Source of the DNA: Thermoanaerobaculales bacterium
Lineage (GTDB): Bacteria; Acidobacteriota; Thermoanaerobaculia; Thermoanaerobaculales; Sulfomarinibacteraceae
DNA: 43,129 nucleotides
NCBI GenBank assembly: GCA_024763555.1
Contig: JANTFG010000003.1
Location: forward strand, 1-43,129
Direction of reading: 5' to 3'
The notes beneath the pieces are model-generated. The model did not search any database. It was given only the letters and a program-made list of their open reading frames with translations, and had not been told where the DNA came from. The translations under genes and the position numbers were made by a program. Of this stretch, positions 25,360-35,209 are shown one piece after another; within the stretch, counting starts at the first letter, position 1, and the number at the start of each line of letters is the position of its first letter.

Positions 25360-25560
25360 CTATTTCTCCTTCGTGTCCTCAAGGCGATGGAGCGGCGCCA
25401 GGCACCGAGCCCGCGTGACCTCGAGGCGGTTCGTCGCTTCGACGTTTCCAGTCCGCGTGTCCGGTTTGGCACGTCCGACGCGCCACCACGATTCGTTCGA
25501 CGAATTGCCCGACGGAGCCGCTGAGATCAGCGTGTCGAGACTGCTGTGAACGTTGGGCAC

Positions 25561-27798
25561 TCACGGTATATCCACGCAGTAAATCGTCGCTGAACCATTG
25601 ATATGCTCGAGCGTTACGTTGAGAAACAGACAGGTTACTTCTGACCTGTAAAGCGGGTTATCCCAACTAACATAAACAGGAGGTTCGATATAGAGGTCTA
25701 TGCTGTGTTCCCAAGCGTTGCATGTACCTGCGATCGGAATGTCATTTTCGTCATTGCACCTCGCCGACAGGGTCATCCACTCGCCCCAATCGCTCAGATC
25801 GACGACCTCGCTCACGGCGTACACGTCGCTCTTCGAGGTTAAGAATCCGCTGCCAACATCGACCGGATGAATGCTTCCGTCTGCAATATCCACCCCTGAA
25901 AGTGAACCGTCGGAGATATCCGCCCCTGAGAGCGACCCGTCCAAGACCTTCGTCGAAAAAACTGCATTGTCGGCAAGCTCGGTTCCCCCGACCGCTCCAT
26001 CGACAATATGCGCCCCGGTGACCGAATTCAGGCCGAGCTTGCTGCCCGAGACGGCGCCATCCGCGAGATCGGCGCCGACGATGCTGCCGTCGAGGATTTT
26101 CGATGAGGTGACCGAGTTCATCGCCATCTTCGCGTTCGTGACCGCCGCGTCGTGGAGCTTGTCGGTGATAACCGCTCCGGGACCGAGCTTTGCGTTTTGC
26201 ACGGAACCATCTGCCAGCTTGCTGCCCGTCACCGCACCGTCTGCAAGGTCAACCGCGGCGATGGTGCCGTTCGAGATCGTCGTGCTGGTCACCGAATCGT
26301 CGGCGAGACTGCCCGCCCCGATGGCGCCCGGCGCGAGCTTGTCCGCGGTGACCGCGCCGTCGGCGAGCTGGCCGGTGCCGACCGCGCCCGCATCGATGTC
26401 GGCCGTGGCGATCCCGCCGTCCTCGATCGCGCTGCTCCCAACCGATTCGGGAGCCAGATCGGCCGCAGTGATGGTCCCGTCAAGGATCGCCGCCGAGTCC
26501 ACCGCGCCCGTCTTGAGGTGTCTCGTCGCCACCGCATCGTCGGCGAGCTTGGTCCCGGTCACCGAGCCGTTGTCGAGGTCGGTGGTGGCGATCGATCCGT
26601 TCGCGATCTTGACTCCGGTCACCGCGTTGTCCGCGATCTTGTCGGTGGTCACCACCTTCGGTCCGAGGTCGGCGGTGCGGACCGCGCCGTCCTGGATCTT
26701 GCGCCCGGTCACCGCGTTGTCGGCCAGATCGGCGGCCGCGATCGTGCCGTCGAGGATCTTCCCGGTGGTGACCGCGTTGTCGGCGAGCTGGGCGTTCTCC
26801 ACCGCACCCGCGCGGATCTTGGCAGAATCCACCGCCCCGTTGACGATCTTGGCTCCGGTCACCGAGCCGTCCGCCAGGTCGGCTTTGCCGACGTCACCGT
26901 CGAGGATTCCGGCGGAAGTCACGCAGTCCGGACAGTCGAGCCCGGTACCCCGAAGCGTTCCGTTCACGTCGAGGGTCATGGCGCCGCCACCCGTGTTACG
27001 GACCCAAAAGGTCTCATCGCTCGCCGAGGAACGGTCGATCCCCCACTCGTAAACCGAGGTATTCGTCCCGCCGTCGAGGGTCCCGTCGAGCAACAGGTCG
27101 GGCCCACCCTCGGTGTTCGCTGCACCGACACCTGCGCCGTAGACCGACGCGCTCACCCCGACCACGCCGTACGCCTCGGAATCGGTTTCCGGGTTCTCGC
27201 CGCGGATCGCCGCCGACGCCGTCGGCACCGACTTGCGATGGCCGGTCGATCCCGATGCAGTGGCAGGGACAGTGGCAGCGGCAGGGACAGCGGCAGCCGT
27301 CAGCGGCAGCGATCCCTCTCCCTTCGCGGCGTCCCACCGCCGCAGCACCTCCAACGCCCGCTTCATCTCCTCGGCCGAGGGCGCCGACGGCACCGCGAAG
27401 TACCGGCCCTCCGACCAGTCCCCCGCCTCAACCACCTCGTCGCCCGCGAGCTCACTCACCGAACGGACGAACCAGATATAGCGCCCACCGGGGGCAAGAC
27501 ACTGATCGGCAGCCGGCGTCCAACTCGTCGAACCAGCGGGGAGGCGCCGATAGAGCACTTCGGACTCCTCATCGAATCTCGGCGCCGCCTGTGGATCCTC
27601 AGGGAGTACATAGCCGACGAGTTCATATCCTGAGGCCCCCTCGACCGAGGTCCAGCTGAAGGTCGGGCAGGGGTTGTTGAGTTGGGCCACATGGTCCACC
27701 GCGCCGGGTGAAACTCCTTCTGTGGCCAATGCAAGACCGCTGAGACACAGCCAGAATCCACACAGAAACACATACATCAGTTTCTTTTTCATGATCAT
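25561..27798 (-). CDS. secreted protein with 35 tandem decapeptide repeats
   Basis: Signal peptide; repeats DGSVTGAKIV NGAVDSAKIR ... DGSIHPVDVG (25853-26904). Confidence 0.85.
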   Translation of the reverse strand: MIMKKKLMYVFLCGFWLCLSGLALATEGVSPGAVDHVAQLNNPCPTFSWTSVEGASGYELVGYVLPEDPQAAPRFDEESEVLYRRLPAGSTSWTPAADQCLAPGGRYIWFVRSVSELAGDEVVEAGDWSEGRYFAVPSAPSAEEMKRALEVLRRWDAAKGEGSLPLTAAAVPAAATVPATASGSTGHRKSVPTASAAIRGENPETDSEAYGVVGVSASVYGAGVGAANTEGGPDLLLDGTLDGGTNTSVYEWGIDRSSASDETFWVRNTGGGAMTLDVNGTLRGTGLDCPDCVTSAGILDGDVGKADLADGSVTGAKIVNGAVDSAKIRAGAVENAQLADNAVTTGKILDGTIAAADLADNAVTGRKIQDGAVRTADLGPKVVTTDKIADNAVTGVKIANGSIATTDLDNGSVTGTKLADDAVATRHLKTGAVDSAAILDGTITAADLAPESVGSSAIEDGGIATADIDAGAVGTGQLADGAVTADKLAPGAIGAGSLADDSVTSTTISNGTIAAVDLADGAVTGSKLADGSVQNAKLGPGAVITDKLHDAAVTNAKMAMNSVTSSKILDGSIVGADLADGAVSGSKLGLNSVTGAHIVDGAVGGTELADNAVFSTKVLDGSLSGADISDGSLSGVDIADGSIHPVDVGSGFLTSKSDVYAVSEVVDLSDWGEWMTLSARCNDENDIPIAGTCNAWEHSIDLYIEPPVYVSWDNPLYRSEVTCLFLNVTLEHINGSATIYCVDIP

Positions 27799-27862
27799 TC
27801 CTCCCTGAGATTAGAATTCGTCAAAGTGGCGGAGACCAAAGGGGCCTCCTTCCACATGAAGC

Positions 27863-28309
27863 TCATGGTGTCGCCCCGGACCACTGGTCTGTCGCACCTG
27901 TCTCGAAACCGTCGGCAAAGAGCAGGGTCGCGGCCTGTCCGTCGAGAACCTCCACATCGAATGCGGAGACCTCCGCACCGGAATGCACCTTCAGGGCATC
28001 CGTCATGCCGGCGATATGGAGTCCCGTCAGGTCGAGCAAGCCTGCAGTGATCTCCACATTGCCTTCGAGCAGGGTCGCGTCACTTCCGGCGCCGCGAAGA
28101 CTGAGGTCCCGCTGAATCAACAGGGACTCTCCGAAAACACCTGCGGCGACCGTAATTCCTGAACACGCGCCGTCATCGACGGCAGACTGGATGCTCGGGT
28201 AGGCCGCACTGGGTACCAGGCACTGGGCTGCAGCCGACGCCGAAAAGAGTAGGGGCAGGAGCAGGAGCAGGACGCCCCGGCAGACATTCAAGGGTTTGTA
28301 TTTCATCAA
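27863..28309 (-). CDS. secreted short beta-helix-like protein
   Basis: Signal peptide; AAYPSIQSAVDDGACSGITVAAGVFGESLLIQRDLSLRGAG. Confidence 0.65.
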   Translation of the reverse strand: MMKYKPLNVCRGVLLLLLPLLFSASAAAQCLVPSAAYPSIQSAVDDGACSGITVAAGVFGESLLIQRDLSLRGAGSDATLLEGNVEITAGLLDLTGLHIAGMTDALKVHSGAEVSAFDVEVLDGQAATLLFADGFETGATDQWSGATP

Positions 28310-28526
28310 AAGCCTCCTTCTTTGCAGTCTTGAATCTGCATCGTTCTGTCCAGGTGACTTCGCAAGAATGATGCCAGGCCTTCCCGAGACTGAAGTTTGG
28401 GAAGTCTCCAGAGATAAGACCCATCATTGCAGTTAGTTGAAGTGATGGGCGCCATAAGACCTGTGGAAGGAAGGGTTTCTCGATATTGAGAGGTTTTCCG
28501 CCGGCCTGAAGCTAGCTGGGCCTTCT

Positions 28527-28599
28527 AAACCACTGATTATATGGGATATTTACGCTTTTCTCGATTTCGAGAGCATTCTCTCGAAATCGAGAAAGTGCG
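28527..28599. repeat. hairpin repeat, copy 2 (17-bp perfect stem)
   Basis: TTTCTCGATTTCGAGAG-CATT-CTCTCGAAATCGAGAAA. Confidence 0.85.
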
Positions 28600-28735
28600 C
28601 GACGAAGCCGCGGTGACTTCCGGGCGCGAGGAGTGAGGAGTAAGGAGGGAGGAGTAAGGAGGGAGGGGAGAAGACGATAGACACGATAGACGAAAAACGA
28701 TAGAGGTCCCCTGCCCGAACTCGCGTAGCCGCTGC

Positions 28736-29294
28736 GAATCTCAATAGGACCTAAACTGACCGAGCGAAAGACGCTTGAAATGAAGAACAGGGGAACGACC
28801 AGGCAAATCACCTGGAAGTGCTCCCATGCGAGGGCTGCGTTATGTCCGCTCGCACCGAGTTGCGTCAGGAGGCTGGGTCCTGTTTGCAAGCCCAGCCAGG
28901 CCATTCCGAACCCGACCACGATGCCGAAGGACATCGCGGTTCCCGCGACCCGATCCGCGCCGTCCGCGTCCCGACGTCCCACAGCCTGGGCCACTAACGC
29001 GGTCACCGCCGTGCTCAGACCCATGGTCAACGCCACCATGAGAAAAAACACCGGTCCCACGAAGGTGGCGGCTGCCAAGGCCTCTGTTCCCAGGGTTCCG
29101 ATGAAGGCCGTGTCGGCGATCATGTAGAGGGTGTAGACGGCCAATCCCGCCATCATCGGTGCTGCCATCGTCCACACAGCCCGGCGTGGGGCAGAGAGAA
29201 ACTGTTCCAGCCGACCTTGGTTGCGGGTGTCCGATGTATGAGAGGGAGCATCGTCCATAGGATGCAACCTGCGCGTCATTGAGTTTCTTGGCAA
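28736..29294 (-). pseudogene. MATE transporter, 3'-truncated
   Basis: MATE N-terminal homology stops after LFFISSVFRSVS, followed by purine-rich repeat and hairpin. Confidence 0.75.
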
Positions 29295-29453
29295 GGAGGG
29301 ATAAATGAGATCTCAAACTATAGGCTGGAGTAGCCTGAAGCCGACGTGCCGCCGAATCAGCCACCCCAAGGTCAATAATTGTCAGCTTTGTGACACGTGG
29401 GACCTCAACGCACCTCAACAATCCTGCTATTCTCTCACCTGGGGAGGAAATCG

Positions 29454-30812
29454 GTGGGCCATTTCTTAGTCAGACCTGAGCGCGAAGACCTGAAGGCCAT
29501 TCTCAAGCTGGCACTACCGGTTATCGCCGTTCAACTGGGCCTGATGCTGATGGGCGTCGTCGACACGATGGTTGTTGGTCGTGTCTCTGCCGTCGCTCTG
29601 GCCGCGGTCGCCCTCGGAAATCTGGCAACGATGACCATCTCCTCCTTCGGGATGGGGGTCCTCTTCGCGCTGGACCCCCTGGTTTCACAGGCGGTGGGCG
29701 CCGGCGACAAGAACTCGATCCGACGCTCGGTCCAACGGGGAATGCTGATTGCCCTGCTCCTCTGTTTTCCCACGGCCATCGCCCTGCTCCCCGGGAACCT
29801 TGTTCTCCCCCTGCTGCAGCAGCCCGCAGAAGTCATCCCGATTGCCTCCTCCTATGCCCAAATCCGCATTCTGGGCCTGCTTCCATTTTTCGGCTTCGTC
29901 GTCCTTCGCCAAACCTTGCAGGCGATGCAGAAACTCAAGCCCATTGTTCATACCACCCTCCTTGCCAATATTGTCAACCTGGGAGCGGACTACGCCCTGG
30001 TCTTCGGCTGGGGGCCCATCCCCGCCCTCGGCCCCCTGGGTTCGGCGTGGGCAACGACCGGAATCCGCTGGGTCGTTTTCTTCATCCTGATCTACATCGC
30101 CCGTCGCGACCTCGGTCCCGTCCTCTGGCCCCTGGATCCGGAGAGCTACCGCCCGAGGAGCCTGATCAACACCTTCAAACTCGGTCTGCCCATCGGCATC
30201 CAGATCCAACTCGAATTTCTGGTTTTTGGAGTTGTGGGACTTCTGATGGGACGCCTCGGATCTGCTGCGATGGCAGCCCACCAGGTCGCAATCAACCTCG
30301 CCTCGCTGACCTTCATGGTTCCCGTCGGATTTTCAGCCGCCGCCTCCGTACTCGTCGGTCATGCCGTCGGCGCCGGCGAGGATGCTGAACTTCGACGACG
30401 AATCACGGCATCCCTCTTCTGCGGGGCAGCCTTCATGAGCACGACAGCAGCGCTCTTCCTGCTGATCCCAAGGGAACTGGCCCGGCTTTACACCAATGTC
30501 GATGCTGTCATCGGCATCGCGATCCTCCTGATTCCGATCGCCGGCGTCTTTCAGGTCTTCGACGGCATCCAGGTCGTCAGTGCCGGGATCCTTAGGGGGA
30601 TGGGCGATACCCGCGCTCCAATGGTGATGAATCTCGTCGGATTCTGGCTCTGCGGCCTCCCAGTCAGCCTCTACCTCGCCTTTGGGCGGGATCACGGCGC
30701 CCAGGGACTCTGGTGGGGCCTTGTCGTCGGACTCGGTGCGGTCGCTCTCTTCCTGCTCCTGCGGATCGCCTCCAGACTCCGCGGCGAAATCCGCCGGGTC
30801 GAGGTTGAATAA
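29454..30812 (+). CDS. MATE-family efflux transporter
   Basis: LKLALPVIAVQLGLMLMGVVDTMVVGRVSAVALAAVALGN...; GTG with GGGGAGG SD. Confidence 0.92.
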   Translation: MGHFLVRPEREDLKAILKLALPVIAVQLGLMLMGVVDTMVVGRVSAVALAAVALGNLATMTISSFGMGVLFALDPLVSQAVGAGDKNSIRRSVQRGMLIALLLCFPTAIALLPGNLVLPLLQQPAEVIPIASSYAQIRILGLLPFFGFVVLRQTLQAMQKLKPIVHTTLLANIVNLGADYALVFGWGPIPALGPLGSAWATTGIRWVVFFILIYIARRDLGPVLWPLDPESYRPRSLINTFKLGLPIGIQIQLEFLVFGVVGLLMGRLGSAAMAAHQVAINLASLTFMVPVGFSAAASVLVGHAVGAGEDAELRRRITASLFCGAAFMSTTAALFLLIPRELARLYTNVDAVIGIAILLIPIAGVFQVFDGIQVVSAGILRGMGDTRAPMVMNLVGFWLCGLPVSLYLAFGRDHGAQGLWWGLVVGLGAVALFLLLRIASRLRGEIRRVEVE

Positions 30813-30987
30813 ACAAGGAGAACCTGATCTGGGCGATGCTGGCGAATGAGATGTGCCAAGTGCTTGAGGCTCTGGTGCTTGCAAAAAACGCAGGAATACT
30901 GGTGGTATGCCGAGGTCTTTCTGCAAGTGGCCGGAGTCCAAGGAGTTGGTGCAGATCGCCGGTGAGAATCGCTTAGATTAGGGAGAA

Positions 30988-31018
30988 ATAAAAAACGCCC
31001 CCGGAAACGGGGGCGCTG
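30988..31018 (-). terminator. rho-independent terminator of the FKBP gene
   Basis: CGCCCCCG-GAAA-CGGGGGCG with T-run on minus strand. Confidence 0.85.
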
Positions 31019-31037
31019 AGTTGCTATCGGAACAGAC

Positions 31038-32234
31038 CTACTTGAAATCAAGCAATTCGATATCAAAAACCAGCATGCCCGCCGGCGCGCCCGGCTTGCC
31101 CTGATAGGCCAGATTCTCGGGGATCCAGAAGCGGACTCTCTCCCCGCGTGTCATCAACTGCACGCCCTCGGTCCAGCCTGGAATCACGCGGTTGAGCGGG
31201 AAACTCGCCGGCTGACCCCGGGTAATCGAGGAGTCGAACATCTTTCCGTCCGTCGTCCACCCGGTGTAGTCGACCGTAACCTTGGATGAAGCCGTCGGGT
31301 GTTCCTTCCCTTTTCCCTCCTTCAGGACCTTATAGGCCAGGCCGCTTGCCGTTTTTTTCGCATCAGCAGGGGCCGCGGCAACATCCTTCGGAACCGGCGG
31401 TGCGTCAGGCATCTTCTCGATCTTCTCAAGCTCGGCATCGACGACGATCATGCCTTTGGGCGCGCCTGGCCTGCCCTGGAAGGCGAGGTTTTCCGGAATC
31501 CACATCCTCCGCTTCTCACCGACAACCATCAGCTGAAGTCCTTCGGCCCAGCCCGGAACGATTCCGGTGATCGGAACCGTCACCGGCTTTCCACGCATGA
31601 TCGAGGAATCAAACATCTTTCCGTCGGTGGTCCAGGCGCTGTAGTCGAAAGTCACTTTCGAATTCTCGTCGGGGTGGGCGTTGCCCGTCCCGGCCTTGAG
31701 AACCCTGGTCGCAAGACCACTGGCCGTCTTCTTTGCGTCCTCCGGAGGCGCCGCGACATCTGCGGGAGTTTCCGGCGCAGGCGGAGGTTCCGGCTGGCGC
31801 TCAAAACTCAACAGCTCCACATCAAAAACCAGCATTCCGGCCGGTTTCCCGGGCTGCCCCCCGTAGGCCAGCTTTTCAGGGATCCAGAGCCGCCTCTTTT
31901 CACCGCTGACCATCAACTGGAGTCCCTCGGTCCACCCGGGAATGACGCGATTGAGCGGAAAGGTGGCCGGCTGCCCCCTCTTCACGGAGGAATCGAACAT
32001 CTTCCCGTCAGTGGTCCAGCCGCTGTAATGGACCGTGACCTTATCCCAGGCGTGGGGATGTTCTTTCCCCGTCCCGGCCTTCAGAATCTTCGTGCAGAGT
32101 CCGCTGTCGGTACAGGCGGCATCTGCGGGAGCTTTCGCCACGTCGGTCGGCGCCGGAATATCCCCGGCGAAAGCCGGCGCGGCCGCCAAAACAAAGAAAA
32201 GGGCTGACAAACAGGTCATAAGAGAGTATTTCAT
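31038..32234 (-). CDS. secreted protein with three tandem FKBP-type PPIase domains
   Basis: Three copies of KVTVxYSGWTTDGKMFDSSxxRGxPxxxPxxxxIPGWxEGxQLM. Confidence 0.95.
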   Translation of the reverse strand: MKYSLMTCLSALFFVLAAAPAFAGDIPAPTDVAKAPADAACTDSGLCTKILKAGTGKEHPHAWDKVTVHYSGWTTDGKMFDSSVKRGQPATFPLNRVIPGWTEGLQLMVSGEKRRLWIPEKLAYGGQPGKPAGMLVFDVELLSFERQPEPPPAPETPADVAAPPEDAKKTASGLATRVLKAGTGNAHPDENSKVTFDYSAWTTDGKMFDSSIMRGKPVTVPITGIVPGWAEGLQLMVVGEKRRMWIPENLAFQGRPGAPKGMIVVDAELEKIEKMPDAPPVPKDVAAAPADAKKTASGLAYKVLKEGKGKEHPTASSKVTVDYTGWTTDGKMFDSSITRGQPASFPLNRVIPGWTEGVQLMTRGERVRFWIPENLAYQGKPGAPAGMLVFDIELLDFK

Positions 32235-32284
32235 GCCGGATACCCTAGCCCTTTTCCTTCCACTGTGCAAGAAAGACCTCGATG

Positions 32285-32381
32285 GAGGCTGTTGCGCTGC
32301 GTACAAGTTGTTGGGTTACAACAGGATATAGGTGAGTCGAAAAGTGCTTCACCCCAGGAATCAGCGGTTAATCTCATCCAA
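32285..32381 (+). repeat. 97-bp direct repeat, copy 1
   Basis: 3 mismatches to 43033-43129. Confidence 0.9.
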
Positions 32382-32394
32382 ATCACTGAGACTC

Positions 32395-32474
32395 GGAGCG
32401 CTGACTTCAGTCCGCATTTAATTAACATCCGTTGCATCAATAGTTTCGCAAATGCGGACTGAAGTCCGCGCTCC
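32395..32474. repeat. 25-bp inverted repeat
   Basis: GGAGCGCTGACTTCAGTCCGCATTT / AAATGCGGACTGAAGTCCGCGCTCC, one mismatch. Confidence 0.9.
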
Positions 32475-32710
32475 ATTTCGGCCCAATAATGCCCCGAGCT
32501 ACAGCGCAACAACCTCCGATGGACTCTCCTCCTCTCCTCGCCTTTTCCCAGTCGGAGCCTGCCACAGTTCGGGCGCCTCGACTCCGGCTGAGCACGGGAT
32601 CTGTGATCAGATGCCGGAGGTCAATCTCAAAACAGGGGGACTGATGAAGATGCTGTACCTTGGAGGTTCGGAGGAGATCCGAGCCACCTGATCGGGGTCG
32701 GCGGGTGTCT

Positions 32711-33109
32711 TCAACGGAGCAGAGAGAAGCCCGCCTGCTGGAAATGACGGTCGAAGGCGAAAACCTCGTTGATTTTCCCTTCCTCGATACAGACGAAAGA
32801 AACTGCATCGACCAGGCTGAGATCCCGTAGGCCTTTCATCATCCGATCAAGACCCTTTTCGTGGATCCTGGAATCCACCCAGAGGGTTTCAATCAAAGGC
32901 GCAAAATCCCGCCGGAAGGACTCGACCGCATCACGGCCGAGACGACGGGCGAGAAGAGCGTAGATCTCGACGAGAACGTAGGATGAGGTGATCAGAACCG
33001 CCTGGCGGTCCTGGAGTCGATGAAAGGTTTCAACCGCCTGCTGATGAACCCTATCCGTTGGAACAAGCAGTGCCAGTACCGCGCTGGTATCAATGAAAAC
33101 CCGGCTCAC
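32711..33109 (-). CDS. PIN-domain (VapC-like) toxin
   Basis: MSRVFIDTSAVLALLVPTDRVHQQAV... Confidence 0.9.
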   Translation of the reverse strand: MSRVFIDTSAVLALLVPTDRVHQQAVETFHRLQDRQAVLITSSYVLVEIYALLARRLGRDAVESFRRDFAPLIETLWVDSRIHEKGLDRMMKGLRDLSLVDAVSFVCIEEGKINEVFAFDRHFQQAGFSLLR

Positions 33110-33354
33110 TGGTATGCCTCTTCCAGGTAGTCATCATGGTCCTCCCCCAGATCGTCGGCTCTCTCCAGATCCTCCAGCTTTCCGATAAGGGCATCGGCAA
33201 GGGCATACATCTCTCGACGGTCCATGGATTCTTCCTCGAGGAGCCTGTCAATGCCGATCCGGATGGCCTCCGAGAGAGAAAGTCCTCGTCTCTCCGCGAA
33301 TACCCGGAGACGACGGTTCTGCTCCTCGGTGACCTGAATCTGAGTTCTCAGCAT
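33106..33354 (-). CDS. RHH antitoxin (VapB-like)
   Basis: MLRTQIQVTEEQNRRLRVFAERRGLSLSEAIRIGIDRLLEE. Confidence 0.85.
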   Translation of the reverse strand: MLRTQIQVTEEQNRRLRVFAERRGLSLSEAIRIGIDRLLEEESMDRREMYALADALIGKLEDLERADDLGEDHDDYLEEAYQ

Positions 33355-33634
33355 GGGACCTCCTTTCTGTCTCAAATATAGTGCCATCATGATGTGATGG
33401 CAATATTGAGCCCCCTCGATGACTTTGCGCTGTGGGTCCACTTGAGGCAAAAGCGTCCACGTGAGCACGACCGCTTCTCGGTCTGTCCGTGCGAAGGGCT
33501 GGCATCGGGAAGCGAGCTGCTCTCCCGCGATTCGCCTCGCCCGGCCCACGCGGCCTCCCAACAACCGAAGCGCGAGAGGAGCCCCTCCCTTTTCGTGAGA
33601 TCCTGTCGATTCCCTGGCCTGCTATAGTAGTTTC

Positions 33635-35095
33635 ATGGACATCATCAAGGCTTCGATCAGCCCGCCGGCGTGTCATCGTCGTCCGGATCCCTTCGGCAAA
33701 TCCAGACGAAATTGCCTTTTTCTCCTTCTATTGCTCCTGCTGCTGCCGGCCCTGCCCTGCTCCGCCGACTGGATGCGGAGCTATTCCGGTATCAATTGGA
33801 TTTCCGCCATTGTCCCCGTTTCTCCGGATGGCTTCGTCGCAGTCGATTTCAACAGGGTTCTCCGCTTTGACGGGCATGGGGATGTTTTGTGGGCGACCAT
33901 GCTTCAGGATGAAGGGAGTGGGCTCTACTTCGGGGACTGCGCGCTGACACCCGAGGGGGACATCGTTGTTGCAGGGACCAGTGGGGTCTCCAGCGACTCA
34001 CCATCAGGCGTCATCATCCGCCTTGATGATACGGGTGACATCATCTGGACACGGAAACTCGCCGGAATTCACTCCTCCCGCCTTGAGAAGATTGTCGTCT
34101 CCAGTGAAGGCCTGATATTTGCTGTCGGGACCCTTGACCCGGAAAGCGAGACGGAAGCCCTGCTGCTGGCTGCTCTTACCTCCTCCGGCGACATCGAGTG
34201 GGAAGGCGCCTTCGACTCCTTTCGATCACGCGGTTTCGGGATCAACCTGGCCTCCAACGGGGATCTTCTCGTGGCCGGCACACGAGTGTATCAACAGATT
34301 TCCATAACAGTTCCCGTCGATCGAGCATTCGTACTTCGTCTCGGGCCTGATTCCACCGGCATCTGGGGCCTGTACCACAGTGGTCCCAGTGAGCCCGAAG
34401 ATACAAGCAAAAACATTCCCATGGCCGTTCTCGAAGCAGATGATGGAGGAATTCTGGCGGGGCTCATCGAGGGAAACGCCGGCATGTCCGGCTCGACAGC
34501 AATCTTCTGGAGAGCTTCATCCCATGGATACCCCGAGGATTCCTGGTATTCGCCGGATCTGGAGAGCCTCACGGGGGGCTTTGCGGCTCGCGATTCGGGA
34601 CAGAGTCCGGTGTTTCTTGGAACATTCGCCTATCCGGAAACTGGGAGCTGGATCTGGGCCGATCCTTCGCCGGAGGGCGGTAGCTGGGCACGTACACTCT
34701 TTGGCCCCTTTGGGCCGGCGTTTGTCTTCAGAGGATGCTTTGCAGCAAACGGAGATCTCGTCTTCGCGGGTTCTGCACAGCAGGCCGGCGCCGTGATCTG
34801 GCGAACTTCTCCCGAAGGTCTGATGCCGCACTGCGAGCTTACGGAAGAGAGCCAGATGACATCAGTGAGCTATTCGCCGGAGCTGTATCATGGCTCGGCC
34901 GACCTCTCACCCATCCAGATCGGCGTTGAAGCACTTCCAATCACCGTGGAGCCTGCTGTCATCGACACTTCCTTCATCTGCGGCGATGCCACCGCAGCGC
35001 CCAGGATCCCAATGCTGAGCCCCGAGAATCTGCTGCTGCTCGCTCTCTCTCTTCTTGGGGCGGGATTCCTGATCCTTCGCTCTTCCCGCCTCTGA
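33635..35095 (+). CDS. secreted beta-propeller-like protein with C-terminal sorting-like tail
   Basis: Signal region; SGDIEWEGAF-type repeats; C-term RIPMLSPENLLLLALSLLGAGFLILRSSRL. Confidence 0.75.
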   Translation: MDIIKASISPPACHRRPDPFGKSRRNCLFLLLLLLLLPALPCSADWMRSYSGINWISAIVPVSPDGFVAVDFNRVLRFDGHGDVLWATMLQDEGSGLYFGDCALTPEGDIVVAGTSGVSSDSPSGVIIRLDDTGDIIWTRKLAGIHSSRLEKIVVSSEGLIFAVGTLDPESETEALLLAALTSSGDIEWEGAFDSFRSRGFGINLASNGDLLVAGTRVYQQISITVPVDRAFVLRLGPDSTGIWGLYHSGPSEPEDTSKNIPMAVLEADDGGILAGLIEGNAGMSGSTAIFWRASSHGYPEDSWYSPDLESLTGGFAARDSGQSPVFLGTFAYPETGSWIWADPSPEGGSWARTLFGPFGPAFVFRGCFAANGDLVFAGSAQQAGAVIWRTSPEGLMPHCELTEESQMTSVSYSPELYHGSADLSPIQIGVEALPITVEPAVIDTSFICGDATAAPRIPMLSPENLLLLALSLLGAGFLILRSSRL

Positions 35096-35209
35096 AAGGC
35101 CGGCAGGACTCAACGTTGACAATCTGGATAACGAAGGGGAATCGGTCAGTTGGGGTGGGAATTCGAGATCATGATCGGCCGGAGCTTTTTGGTGTTTTTG
35201 GGGAAGCAC

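Noticed and set aside
25871-27633. Long plus-strand ORFs of 393 and 493 aa
   Set aside because: Antisense shadows of the 30-bp repeat array in the 25561-27798 gene
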